From positions 496,001 to 560,000 of the forward strand of contig JAVJAP010000351.1 in the NCBI GenBank assembly GCA_034770075.1: a stretch of 64,000 nucleotides of DNA. Reading direction: 5' to 3'. Of the stretch, positions 24,901 to 31,005 are shown one piece after another. The stretch comes from Aralia elata. Lineage: Eukaryota; Streptophyta; Magnoliopsida; Apiales; Araliaceae. Below the pieces are notes generated by a model that had not been told where the DNA came from, searched no databases, and saw only the letters and a list, made by a program, of their open reading frames with translations. Within the stretch, counting starts at the first letter, position 1, and each line of letters begins with the position of its first letter. The translations under genes and the position numbers were made by a program.

Positions 24901-27900
24901 CATCAGCTACTCGATCCTTGTCTTTTCCAGAGCAAGGCGTGTATGAAGTAAAGAGGTTGGAGGATCCGGTCATATGCTCGGAAGCACCTGTGTCTATGAT
25001 CCAACTAGAGAAGTTGATGAAACATTAAAAGCACAAGAATGTATTCCTGACTGGGCATAATGAGAATTTGATTTGGAACAGAATTTCCGAAAAGCTGAGA
25101 TTTCCTCAGGAGTGAGTGCAGTAGTAATTTCTGAAGTACTGGATGCATCAATAGGAAGTGGTGTAGTAGACATATAGGCCTGGGATCCATGTCCACGACC
25201 ACTACCAGACCGACCTCCACGCCCTTTAGGATGCCCATGAAGATTAAAACACCGATCCCTGGTATGATTCTTTCCCCCACAGTAGTCACATTTGCGGGAC
25301 TCCTTCTCAATAGGAAACTGAAGCAACCATGGTTGATCGGTCAACAGGGTTTATATTTAGAATCATCACCCGACGTCTACTTTCCTCTTGTTGGACTCTA
25401 GCATGAGCCTCTCGCAATGATGGAAAAGGTGTCTGACCAATCAACTGTGCTCGAATTTGATCATACTCTATGTTCAAACTAGCCAAGAAATCCACAACTC
25501 TATCTTCACTAAAAAACTTTTAATAAGCGGCTGCATCTTCCAGACATTTGGCTGAAAACACCCGGTAATGATCAAGCTCTTGCCAAAGAGAATTAATCTC
25601 CGCAAAATACTGTGGCACACTCTTCTTCCTCTGACCTAGCTCACAGATTCTTTTACGAATGTCATATGCCTTGGACATATCACCAGAAATAGAGAAAGTT
25701 TGAGAGATAGCCTCCCAAAGCTCATATGCAGTGTCTAAGAACATGTAACTACTCCGCATACTAGGTTCCATTGAATTAAAAATCCATGTTTTCACCATGG
25801 AGTTGTCAGATTTCCATTCTTCTTGTGCTACACCTGCTTGTACAGGCATGATTGTCGTACCATTGATGAAATGCTGCATACGGTTAGCTTCAATTGACAT
25901 ACGGCATGCTTGAGACCAAGTTAGATAATTGTTTCCATCCAACTTAAATGGACTAAGAACAAAGGCAGAGTTAAGATGATGATTTCTAACCAACTGCTCT
26001 TTATTTATTTCAGTAGTACCACCACTATTAATGGAACTAAATTCTGCCGTGATAAGGTAATAAGGGCAACAAGAATATCTAAGGAAATATCAACAAGGAT
26101 GATTTAAAGGGTAAAAAAAATGGTAGTGAGTTATCCCAGAACAGAACACCTTTAGGGAGACCTAAAATTGAAGAAACCTGAATCAAACAAGGCACAACTA
26201 CTGTAAATGGGAAGAGGAGAGAGAGGCGAACATTCCAGAACAAGCTACGTTGGCAAAGAAGGTACCACACGCCGACAGGAGGAGGTGCGTGGCGTCAACA
26301 GGTGGCGTGTGAGGTGGCGTGAGGGCGCGTGGGGCAGTGGGTGCCGGAGACGATTCTCTGGTGGTGGTTGTCTGGCAGAGTAGAGTCCTTTTATGGCCTC
26401 AATTTCTCCGTACAAACTTGTCTTACTAGGTTTCTGAGGGAAATTAAGAATGGCAACGAGAGAAAAAAACTAAGAACTAGTTTTTTCCTAAGCGTGCTCT
26501 AATACCATGTTAAGTAATCAACTCATCTAAAAGCTTAAGCTGTTAGATGGAGGGCCCAACAATGTATATCATGCTAACAGTTTTCTTGTTAGTAATTTTG
26601 ATATGATTATATAAACTTTTTTACTTATTTAATTCATTCTAGTTTTCTAATTATTGTGTATCTGTTTATTGGTTTACTTCACTAATTACTCATGCTATTT
26701 TAAACTCAATCGCCACTTTGATGTAACAGAAAATGCTTTGCCTACTCTATTCAAAAAATACATGCAAGTAAGTGCAGACACTGCTCGAAAGTATGGTGGG
26801 ACAGGATTAGGTTTAGCGATCTGCAAACAACTGGTAATTTTTCTCACCCACCATTTATTTTCCATTTTTAGTTTCTCTTCATTTCCTGAATGCAGCGGGC
26901 CCTCCAGTTCAATATAATGTGACGAGATTTTTGGCTTCAATTATCATTCTTGCAATCCTTGTATCCACATGCTTGTCTGCATTTTTAGTGATCTTTCATA
27001 AATTAATCAGTTGACCTGTTAGAAGTAAATAACAAGTTTTTAGTGATTAACTTTAACATAAATGACCTTATGAATGTTTTAGAAGTTATCTAGGTTATCT
27101 TTTTCTCCTCATGATGTAAAGTTATCTATGGTATAAAGTTATATGCAATTTATGTAACTTTATGTAGCTTGTTTGAGTCATTAACTTCAACAAGGAGAAA
27201 TCGTATCATTTACTGTGTTATAAAGATTTATAACCTCCAACAAACTTTTCCTTCTACTCAACTTGTTTAACTTTCTTCTACAGTAATGTTAAAAAGACTA
27301 ACAATGGAATACTACATTGTATATTTTCTTTCTTACAATTTAATTCATGTATTTATTTCCATCTAATTTCAAGAATCAAAGTTTTGATCCTTCCTGACAT
27401 TGATATGCATATGTAACAGGTTGAGCTTATGGGAGGTCAACTCACTGTGTCCAGCAGAGAGCACCACGGATCAACCTTTACTTTTATACTACCTTATAAA
27501 GTTTCAACTTTGAGCGACACTTCAGATGATCCTGATGAACTCTCAGATATGGTCGACCATGATGCAGCAACTGATATAAATGACGATGATACAAATTCTG
27601 GCTTCTTCCAGTTCCAGCCACGAACATTGGGAACTCTATTTTCCTCGAATGGTTCTGGCAGGACCCAAAAATTAACACCAAACGGTTTCGGGCTTAGTAC
27701 CTTACCTAGACTAAATGGATATTCCCAAGATTCCTATTCATTCCCCTCTGGTAACATCACAGCAAAGGAGATGAGTTCAATAGAAGATGCATGTTCAGAA
27801 GTTGATGTTACCGAGGCAGTATCAGAACCTGAAAGTTCTTTGAGGTATAGTCCAGAGTCCGATAACAGAAGTTCCATTGGTAAAGAACAAAAATGTCACC

Positions 27901-30900
27901 ATGATGCAAATCGTCAACTCAAAAGCCCGTGTATGAACACATCTCATTCCTCACAAAGAAGCAAAGATGTGCTTGAGATTATGAAGTGGAGAGATCCACA
28001 AGAAATCTGTCAGATGCAGGTGAGGTCTGAGAGGAGCTCCGAATGCACTTCAAGTAACAGTCCGGAAATGCTTGAATCAATGTCGAAACCTAAGATCCTT
28101 CTTGTTGAAGATAACAAAATTAATGTGATGGTAACACGGTCACTGATGAGGCAGTTAGGCCATGACATAGTTGTTGTCAACAATGGAGTGGAAGCACTGC
28201 GTGCAATTCAGAGCAGTAATTACGATCTCGTTCTTATGGTAATTTTACAATAAGGCTATTGCATTTATTTTGTTTTTCCCACTTCCCATATTAGATGCAT
28301 TTTCATGACTTTTTAATTGAATTTCTCTTCACTTAAAGCGTGATATTATTTGAGGATAGTGTTAAAGCTACTTTTAGTTGGTTGATCTATGAAGTGGATA
28401 AGTGATATTATTTGAGGATAGTGTTAAAGCTACTTTTAGTTGGTTGATCTATGAAGTGGATAAGACACATAGGACGGGTATGACACAGCATAAACACTCC
28501 GGCAAGGCATAAACACGTCGGCACAATACATCCTGAAAAAAATTAGGACATAGACAGGTCAAGGACACCATAAATATATTCTCTTCGACGAAGTGAGTTT
28601 TATTCGCCAATAAAAGCAGTACTCCTTCCTATATTAAACAATTAGAAATAATTGAATTTTTTAATTTGTCTGAAACATTTTCATAAGATATTTTTTTTTT
28701 TGTGGTTGGACGCGGTATATTTGTGAGATTTTACTTGAAGAATTTGAATGTTACGAACTATAACAATCTAATTACTATGTTGTATAAAGAAAAAAAGACA
28801 TGCATTCATGGGAGTATTGGTTAAGCATATTAAAGTATATATTATATATAGGGGAAAGAAATATGTGGCATGGGAGTATTGGTTAAGCATATTAAAGTAT
28901 ATATTATATATAGGGGAAAGAAATATGTGGCTTGCCATAGCCAAGCTTGTCTATAGATACACTCATTCGTTAATGGCATATTTATCTTTTCATCATTTTC
29001 ATTAATGACACTACAAACATTTCACTATTTTATTACCAAATACTACATCATTTTAAGCATGATCTAGCCAAGCTTGGTTGTGGCAAGTCACATATTCTTT
29101 TTTCCCAGAATATTTATATATATATATATATAATGTTTATATATGATTATGGTGATTGCTCTGTTCTTCTTGTGCTTATTACTTCAATTAGTTTTCAATG
29201 TTTTTTTACCTTTGTTATAAAAAAGGAATCTTTTTCAATCTTCTAAGAATATGATCTCTTGGAATACTTGAACAACGTGATGTCTCATATTTCTCATGAC
29301 ATGTTTTGAATAGCTTTCTAAAGATATTGCTGGAATAAGGTTGGTTCTAATTGTGTAAATACTGCAGGATGTATTCATGCCGGTTATGGATGGCCTTGAG
29401 GCCACAAGACTAATCCGTTCTTTTGAGGAAACTGGCAACTGGGAAGCAGCATCTAGGGCTGGGGTGGAGTGTCATGTTTCTCCTTCAAATTCATTACAAA
29501 TTGGCGAAGACTATAAACTACCCAGAAAGCGGATTCCTATAATTGCAGTAAGTACTTGAACTTTTATTACCCCTGGAATTGGGATTTGGATTCCCTGAAG
29601 TCGCCGCATCCTTGACCACTCTGAAGTTTATAACTTTTTGCTACATTTGTTATAGTAAATGTTGCATTTTAACTCTAGCGACCTGTTTGTGGGCCATCAC
29701 AAATGCACCACGTGCTATAACCAATGCAACAAAGAACTAAAACTTCATAGTGGTCAAGGAATGCCACAAATTCATGGAATCCGGATCCCTAGAATCGGTG
29801 CGTACAATAGTTTTTCAAGATATTATGTTTCTTTCACTTCGCTTTTGTTATTTCCAGTCTGGTGTCAGTATATTCCACTTACTTGGATCAGCTATACAAA
29901 TCATATTCCAAAGATATCAACCGCATTATGGCCATACTATCATTTTTCAAAGCACAATATGCCCTTCTTAATACTGATCACACCGAAAATCTCAACCACA
30001 TTAGGGCCATTATATCACTGTATGGAGGGGCACCAAAACAATACTGTTTGTGCGATCAGTATTCTTTCTTTCTCATTTTTTCATTTTTTTTATCCTTTCA
30101 CCCTGTAAAATGCTTATGCATGCTCGTAGTTGTTCATTGGGTTGGTTACCTTGCCAATATAATGATTCATATTTCTTATATAACAAAAAGATGATACAAA
30201 GTCAAAGCAATATGATTCAAGTTTCCAAGACTTGGACTGTTAGGGTTTTAGAGAAATATGAACTAGACTTTTATAACTCAACATGAGATGCACTAAATCA
30301 CAATTGTTGTGTCTCACAAAGTTAAGGATGTTTCTTACTTTTGAAAATGAAATAGCAAATCAAATATTTGATATCTTAAAATAGAATAGGATATTTGAAC
30401 GCTAAAGCTAAGGAATTACATATCTGGTGTTCATTCATCTTCTTAGATATCCAATATTTGACTACTAAAGTTGAGGAATATTAGTTGCGGTAGATATTAA
30501 TCAAACTCCTATTCCATTTCTTTTAACAGTTCAGCTGTTGAATACTCTTACAGAAAAATTTAATACTTTGTTGACTAGGCCTTGATTTATGTTACACGGA
30601 CTCAGATGAGTGTGGTATTTTGAAGAGTCCGACGCGGGTAGTCTTTAATTTTGCCAATTTTTTACACTACACCCTTATTTGAGTGTCGAGTATCAGATAC
30701 GGGTACTTTAAGAAAAAATAAAGAGTCCGTGTAACATGGGCCTTAATTATCCAATCACCACTATTAGTTATGATCGGGAATGATTACCAATTTATGCATA
30801 GTTACTACTCCTAAAATATGAGTAATTAAGAATCCTTTACTAGTAATACCAAGGCTAACAAAGCTAGTTGGTATGAATGCAGATGACAGCAAACTCTTTG

Positions 30901-31005
30901 TCAGAGAGTGCAGATGAGTGCTACGCAAACGGTATGGACTCATTTGTATCAAAGCCTGTTACGCTTCAACATTTAAAACAATGTCTCCAACAATATTTAT
31001 CATAA
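5620..31005 (+). CDS. AHK5: AHK5/CKI2-type cytoplasmic hybrid histidine kinase, 12 coding exons
   Basis: Exons: 5620-6339, 9149-9205, 9430-9657, 10977-11070, 11167-11373, 11736-11866, 13803-13852, 15171-15535, 26730-26833, 27420-28238, 29368-29547, 30883-31005. All introns are GT-AG and all phases join, giving 1025 residues plus TAA. The domains in order are: an acidic N-terminus; a coiled coil (about 80-235); a PAS-like domain (about 235-335); the H-box TMSHEIRSPL with phosphoacceptor His381; the N-box SNAIKFT (Asn497); G1 DTGIGIP (611-617); an F-box-like LFKKY (624-628); G2 GTGLGL (641-646); and a receiver with Glu882/Asp883, phosphoacceptor Asp926 and Lys1009 in SKP. There are no membrane segments, which fits the soluble AHK5 family rather than the cytokinin or ethylene receptors. 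The kinase would pass phosphate His to Asp to HPt proteins. In Arabidopsis AHK5 acts in hydrogen peroxide, ethylene and ABA responses of guard cells and roots. The protein looks longer than Arabidopsis AHK5 (about 920 residues as I recall), through polar linkers. All catalytic residues are present and no break was seen. Confidence 0.92.
6653..7004. mobile_element. hAT-like MITE with GCCTAGGCG motifs
   Basis: The inverted termini are CATTGTTTAAAAAT at the left and, on the complement, CAGTATTTTAAAAAT at the right. Subterminal CCTAGGCGCTAGGC-type palindromes stand near both ends. The flanks ATTCTAAT and TTGCTAAT agree at 6 of 8 positions, which would suit a decayed 8-bp hAT target duplication. 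There is no coding capacity. It lies in coding intron 1. Confidence 0.5.
7120..7482. mobile_element. Mutator-like MITE, 363 bp
   Basis: Inverted repeats of about 95 bp (left begins GGGTTAACCGCAAAAGTG; the complement of the right end begins GGATTAACTGCAGAAGTA) enclose a short AT-rich core. The element is flanked by a perfect 9-bp duplication, ATAAATTTA (7111-7119 and 7483-7491). A 9-bp TSD and long inverted repeats point to the MULE superfamily. It lies in coding intron 1. Confidence 0.82.
7492..9148 (+). other. Rest of coding intron 1
   Basis: AT-rich intron sequence. At 7560-7595 is a stretch reading CTACCCCAATTAGTTTGGGATAAAAGG in pieces, like the 3' module of common plant SINE-type repeats. 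Otherwise I see no element boundary. A 106-codon minus-strand frame (7596-7916) is unexplained and not called as a gene. Confidence 0.4.
9149..9205 (+). CDS. AHK5: AHK5 coding exon 2: PAS-like domain, part 1
   Basis: This exon has 19 codons, DNELRYRFIYNHFPSLGEQ, in phase 0 on both sides, between TTTTGTAG and GTAATT. The LRYRFIYN block is the typical first PAS strand of this family. It is too short to be found as a separate reading frame; it is placed by splice sites and by continuity with its neighbours. Confidence 0.88.
9430..9657 (+). CDS. AHK5: AHK5 coding exon 3: PAS-like domain, part 2
   Basis: This exon has 76 codons, phase 0, between TTTTTTCAG and GTGAAC. It reads from EIIGKTDVEIF through REITFDTDLFGSKTFLIYVEPV to NYMGMDVTDQ, completing the PAS-like fold that in this family is thought to sense or relay signals to the kinase core. 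No cofactor-binding residue can be assigned from sequence alone. Confidence 0.9.
9658..10976 (+). other. Coding intron 3
   Basis: AT-rich intron. A CT/GT pyrimidine microsatellite (10916-10945) lies just before the acceptor. A short imperfect hairpin built on GATCCATA/TATGGATC lies near 10422-10449. I see no mobile element. Confidence 0.5.
10977..11070 (+). CDS. AHK5: AHK5 coding exon 4: linker helix before the H-box
   Basis: This exon has 94 bases, entering in phase 0 and leaving one base over. It reads VRTREKMAKLREE onward to NKTIHIT, a charged helix leading from the PAS-like domain to the dimerisation helices. The acceptor is TTATAG and the donor is GTATTA. Confidence 0.88.
11167..11373 (+). 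CDS. AHK5: AHK5 coding exon 5: H-box (phosphoacceptor histidine)
   Basis: This exon has 207 bases and carries the dimerisation/phosphotransfer helices. The phosphorylated histidine is His381, codon CAT at 11208-11210, within TMSHEIRSPLAGV. The second helix ends DLVLQLINDILDLSKVES. The acceptor is CTGTAG and the donor GTTTGA, with one base carried over. Confidence 0.93.
11736..11866 (+). CDS. AHK5: AHK5 coding exon 6: entry to the ATPase domain
   Basis: This exon has 131 bases and reads GVMKLEATKFRPREVVKHVL through DDVPVE, the strand and helix joining the H-box to the HATPase domain. The acceptor is CTTAG and the donor GTGAGT. It ends in phase 0. Confidence 0.9.
11867..13802 (+). other. Coding intron 6
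   Basis: A 1.9-kb AT-rich intron. No inverted repeats, LTR ends or credible reading frames were recognised in it. Confidence 0.5.
13803..13852 (+). CDS. AHK5: AHK5 coding exon 7: N-box helix
   Basis: This micro-exon of 50 bases reads VIGDVLRIRQILTNLI plus two bases of a serine codon, completed in the next exon as SNAIKFT. It is placed by the AG at 13801-13802 and the GT at 13853, and it keeps frame on both sides. Confidence 0.9.
13853..15170 (+). other. Coding intron 7
   Basis: AT-rich intron with a TTA/TTTA low-complexity run at about 14433-14473. Nothing else was recognised. Confidence 0.5.
15171..15535 (+). CDS. AHK5: AHK5 coding exon 8: N-box end, variable loop, G1 box
   Basis: This exon has 365 bases. 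It opens with NAIKFTHEGKVGIKL (Asn497 is the N-box asparagine that binds magnesium). It then has about 80 polar residues of low conservation character (Asn, Lys, Ser, His rich) and ends with WIRCDVYDTGIGIP, the G1 box with Asp611. The long loop inside the ATPase fold is unusual for histidine kinases in general. The donor GTACTC opens the 11.2-kb intron. Confidence 0.92.
15702..15895 (-). mobile_element. MITE, copy 1 of a two-copy family
   Basis: About 194 bp that, on the minus strand, matches 28914-29106 over its full length. The termini carry AATATGTGGCTTGCCATAGCC and its inverted, diverged partner. A TA microsatellite (15897-15930) adjoins it, so a TA target duplication cannot be told from the run. 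The superfamily is uncertain; TA-targeting Tc1/mariner (Stowaway-like) is one option. It lies in coding intron 8. Confidence 0.65.
16190..16261 (-). repeat. 72-bp terminal repeat, left copy
   Basis: Begins TGTTAAGTAACC and ends GCTAACA. It matches 26508-26579 except for three substitutions. The left flank GTTT repeats to the right of the other copy. The polypurine tract (complement of CTCCCCCTCAAAT) adjoins it inside the element. At 72 bp it is very short for an LTR. Confidence 0.7.
16397..16458 (-). repeat. Shortened LTR remnant of the inner copia family
   Basis: Begins TGTAGAAAAGAAG and ends CTTCTAACA, the same ends as the 175-bp LTRs of the inner element, but only 62 bp long, with the middle missing and AAACCATATCTT repeated. 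A primer-binding-site complement (16385-16396) adjoins its left side and a polypurine complement (from 16459) its right side. So it sits like the 3' LTR of the outer coding region, with a second PBS beyond it. Confidence 0.6.
16459..16744 (-). pseudogene. RNase H end of the outer copia element
   Basis: The minus-strand frame contains MWLRTLLEDLGVITKRLMQL and a DRTKHIEINRHFIKEKL stretch, the conserved end of copia RNase H. It is diverged and frameshifted after the KTEH stretch. The rest of this domain continues at 22062 beyond the inserted inner copia. Confidence 0.75.
16750..16925 (-). repeat. Inner copia LTR (3' LTR in element sense)
   Basis: A 176-bp repeat, TGTAGAAAGG to TCTAACA. The partner is at 21882-22056. 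The flanking AGTTC lies immediately to the left. Confidence 0.9.
16933..17292 (-). pseudogene. RNase H domain of the inner copia
   Basis: The frame MTRSSVEAEYRAIALGICEL to the end carries the conserved copia RNase H motifs SSVEAEYRA, DNKAATSIA and RTKHIEIDRHFI. It is shifted in frame relative to the upstream RT frame, with the break near 17290, so no single polyprotein is left. Confidence 0.85.
17289..19238 (-). pseudogene. Integrase end and reverse transcriptase of the inner copia
   Basis: A 649-codon open stretch. It begins in the C-terminal part of integrase (NTPKFLWGDAVLTAAFLINR). A variable linker follows, then RT with the landmarks KWVYTVKQKSDGTVERLKVR, FLHGDLEEKVYM, ALYGLKQSPRAWFGRF and YVDDIV (the catalytic aspartates), and then the start of RNase H (FSDSDWA). 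It is the longest surviving reading of this family here. It cannot be a full polyprotein because the upstream integrase is stopped at 19296 and the downstream part is frameshifted at about 17290. Confidence 0.9.
19296..19746 (-). pseudogene. Integrase core of the inner copia, broken
   Basis: The minus-strand frames carry RLGHPSFSVLE, the zinc-binding CEPCELGKHKRS and the catalytic-core stretches HTDVWGPS and DNGREYSNN. The reading changes frame around 19465-19475 and ends at a TAA (19296-19298). A TGA (19756-19758) lies just upstream of RLGHP. Both stops are also present in the outer copy at 24129-24131 and 24590-24592. Confidence 0.82.
19747..20473 (-). pseudogene. Protease and pre-integrase region of the inner copia, decayed
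   Basis: This part lies between the zinc-knuckle region and integrase. Fragments match the corresponding outer-copy region (24593-25320), including a TGSSNLF and LSSVLHIP-like reading typical of the copia protease and pre-integrase parts. There is no long open frame. Confidence 0.65.
20474..20904. mobile_element. hAT-type MITE with CCGG-rich palindromes, inside the inner copia
   Basis: The termini are CAAGGTTCTCAAACCCGGACCG and, on the complement, CATGGTTTTAAAACCCGGACCG. The flanks CTCCTGCT (20466-20473) and CTCCTTTT (20905-20912) match at 6 of 8 bases. The outer copia lacks the element at the equivalent site (about 25300-25310), where a single CTCCTTCT stands. This empty site proves the insertion and the 8-bp duplication. 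The interior is full of ACCGG/CCGGT palindromes at both ends around an AT-rich core, with no coding capacity. Confidence 0.88.
21145..21720 (-). pseudogene. Gag of the inner copia, ends at an in-frame stop
   Basis: The frame contains LVLSPSKLDRTNYLTWSQAC, the MQHFVNGTT and EEWKSDNSIVKTWIFNSMEPS stretches and ELWEAISQTFS, the copia UBN2-type gag. The likely start is the internal ATG near 21675 (MAEQSSAS). It ends at TAA 21145-21147 while gag-like reading (KF..EDRVVDFLAGLNIEYDQ) continues beyond in the same frame. The outer copy has the same stop at 25520-25522. Confidence 0.82.
21882..22056 (-). repeat. Inner copia LTR (5' LTR in element sense)
   Basis: A 175-bp repeat matching 16750-16925 with about nine substitutions and a changed last base pair. 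The PBS complement (GCTCTGATACCA) adjoins it at 21870-21881. The flanking AGTTC follows at 22057-22061. Confidence 0.9.
22062..22418 (-). pseudogene. RNase H / end of RT of the outer copia
   Basis: The reading MVGRLIYLSYTRLDISYAVG onward includes FSDSYWVGSIEYRRSTSGYYS. The RNase H aspartate of FSDSDW is changed to Tyr. It continues the domain interrupted by the inner element at 22056. Confidence 0.8.
22419..24071 (-). pseudogene. Reverse transcriptase and integrase end of the outer copia, multiply broken
   Basis: The readings lie in several frames: 23244-24071 (integrase C-terminal part and linker, nearly identical to the inner copy), 22688-22966 (FLHGDLEEEVYM, ALYGLKQSPRAWFCRF, YVDDIV) and 22479-22691. 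Stops and frameshifts occur near 22480, 22690, 22980 and 23160-23245. It is inactive. Confidence 0.85.
24089..24592 (-). pseudogene. Integrase core of the outer copia
   Basis: Contains RLGHPSFSVLE, CEPCELGKHKRS and DNGREYSNN in two frames, with a frame change in the LSFC/CEPC stretch (about 24500-24515). It shares the stops at 24129-24131 and 24590-24592 with the inner copy. Confidence 0.82.
24593..25519 (-). pseudogene. Gag zinc knuckle to pre-integrase region of the outer copia
   Basis: The frame 24994-25344 holds the zinc knuckle CDYCGGKNHTRDRCF. 25307-25495 holds DFLASLNIEYDQIRAQLIGQ, the gag continuation. 24791-24973 holds the protease-side TGSSNLFTSYTPC stretch. This copy lacks the hAT MITE of the inner copy, so it shows the empty site. 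Confidence 0.78.
25520..25993 (-). pseudogene. Gag of the outer copia, 157 codons
   Basis: Contains FVLSPFKLDGNNYLTWSQAC, MQHFINGTT and ELWEAISQTFS. It stops at TAA 25520-25522, the same place as in the inner copy. Confidence 0.82.
25994..26495 (-). other. Untranslated leader of the outer copia
   Basis: DNA between the gag start and the PBS. It contains a GC-rich block with GTGGCGTG repeats (about 26270-26345). No coding frame was recognised. Confidence 0.5.
26508..26579 (-). repeat. 72-bp terminal repeat, right copy
   Basis: Matches 16190-16261 with three substitutions. The PBS complement (GCTCTAATACCA, 26496-26507) adjoins it. The flank GTTT follows at 26580. Confidence 0.7.
26730..26833 (+). 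CDS. AHK5: AHK5 coding exon 9: F box and G2 box
   Basis: This exon has 104 bases and reads (E)NALPTLFKKYMQVSADTARKYGGTGLGLAICKQL. It completes the Glu codon begun in exon 8, across an 11.2-kb intron, and leaves phase 0. GTGLGL (641-646) is the nucleotide-binding G2 box. The acceptor is GTAACAG and the donor GTAATT. The join across the retroelement-filled intron is supported by exact phase and by unbroken family sequence. Confidence 0.93.
26834..27419 (+). other. Coding intron 9
   Basis: 586 bases of AT-rich intron. Nothing was recognised. Confidence 0.6.
27420..28238 (+). CDS. AHK5: AHK5 coding exon 10: end of kinase, linker, start of receiver
   Basis: This exon has 273 codons, phase 0. It opens VELMGGQLTVSSREHHGSTFTFILPYKV (end of the ATPase domain). 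An acidic, Ser-rich linker of nearly 200 residues follows, then KILLVEDNKINVMVTRSLMRQLG, the first receiver strand with the acidic pair Glu882/Asp883. It ends YDLVLM just before the phosphoacceptor Asp. Confidence 0.93.
28341..28464. repeat. Perfect 62-bp tandem duplication
   Basis: Units 28341-28402 and 28403-28464 read identically, beginning TGATATTATTTGAGG and ending GTGGATAAG. It lies in coding intron 10. Confidence 0.92.
28808..28931. repeat. Second perfect 62-bp tandem duplication
   Basis: Units 28808-28869 and 28870-28931 read identically, beginning ATGGGAGTATTGG and ending ATATGTGGC. The unit includes the left end of the MITE at 28914, so the duplication came after that insertion. 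It lies in coding intron 10. Confidence 0.92.
28914..29106 (+). mobile_element. MITE, copy 2 of a two-copy family
   Basis: A 193-bp element with inverted ends: GGGAAAGAAATATGTGGCTTGCC at the left, and GGGAAAAAAGAATATGTGACTTGCC on the complement of the right end. The whole element matches 15702-15895 in the opposite orientation. TA-rich DNA flanks both sides. Confidence 0.68.
29368..29547 (+). CDS. AHK5: AHK5 coding exon 11: receiver core with phosphoacceptor Asp
   Basis: This exon has 60 codons, phase 0. It begins DVFMPVMDGLEATRLIR; the first residue, Asp926, is the predicted phosphate acceptor. A charged insert of about 35 residues (SFEETGNWEAAS... to LPRKR) precedes IPIIA. The acceptor is ACTGCAG and the donor GTAAGT. 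Confidence 0.92.
29548..30587 (+). other. Coding intron 11, first part
   Basis: AT-rich intron with a weak direct repeat of about 65 bp (near 29908-29958 and 29980-30042, sharing TATCAACC/ACATTA/GGCCAT). No coding potential was recognised. Apparent short frames here are fortuitous. Confidence 0.45.
30588..30738. mobile_element. Mutator-like MITE, 151 bp
   Basis: The inverted ends are (T/C)ATGTTACACGGACTC, perfect over 15 bases after the first. The flanks GGCCTTGATT (30578-30587) and GGCCTTAATT (30739-30748) agree at 9 of 10 bases, a 10-bp target duplication as in MULEs. It lies in coding intron 11. Confidence 0.75.
30883..31005 (+). CDS. AHK5: AHK5 coding exon 12: receiver end and stop
   Basis: This exon has 40 codons and TAA. 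It reads MTANSLSESADECYANGMDSFVSKPVTLQHLKQCLQQYLS. Lys1009 in SKP is the conserved receiver lysine. The acceptor is the AG at 30881-30882. No canonical AATAAA is obvious in the next 150 bases. Confidence 0.92.
   Translation: MTANSLSESADECYANGMDSFVSKPVTLQHLKQCLQQYLS

Larger units (their letters stand above)
16190..26579 (-). mobile_element. Outer Ty1/copia-type element, chimeric ends, antisense in AHK5 intron 8
   Basis: Two 72-bp terminal repeats, TGTTAAGTAAC to CTAACA (16190-16261 and 26508-26579), differ at three positions and are flanked by GTTT on both sides. Read on the minus strand it has a PBS of initiator-Met type (TGGTATTAGAGC, 26496-26507), then gag, protease, integrase, RT and RNase H remnants in the copia order, and a purine tract (16262-16274). 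All genes are broken. A younger relative (16750-22056) is inserted in the RNase H part. Between its coding end and the left terminal repeat lies a second LTR-like remnant, so the element is a composite. It interrupts the host gene between G1 and F boxes but should splice out. Confidence 0.72.

Noticed and set aside
28808..29005. 65-codon frame with a repeated peptide
   Set aside because: The repetition comes from the 62-bp DNA duplication, which is not a multiple of three, so the two halves are read in different frames.
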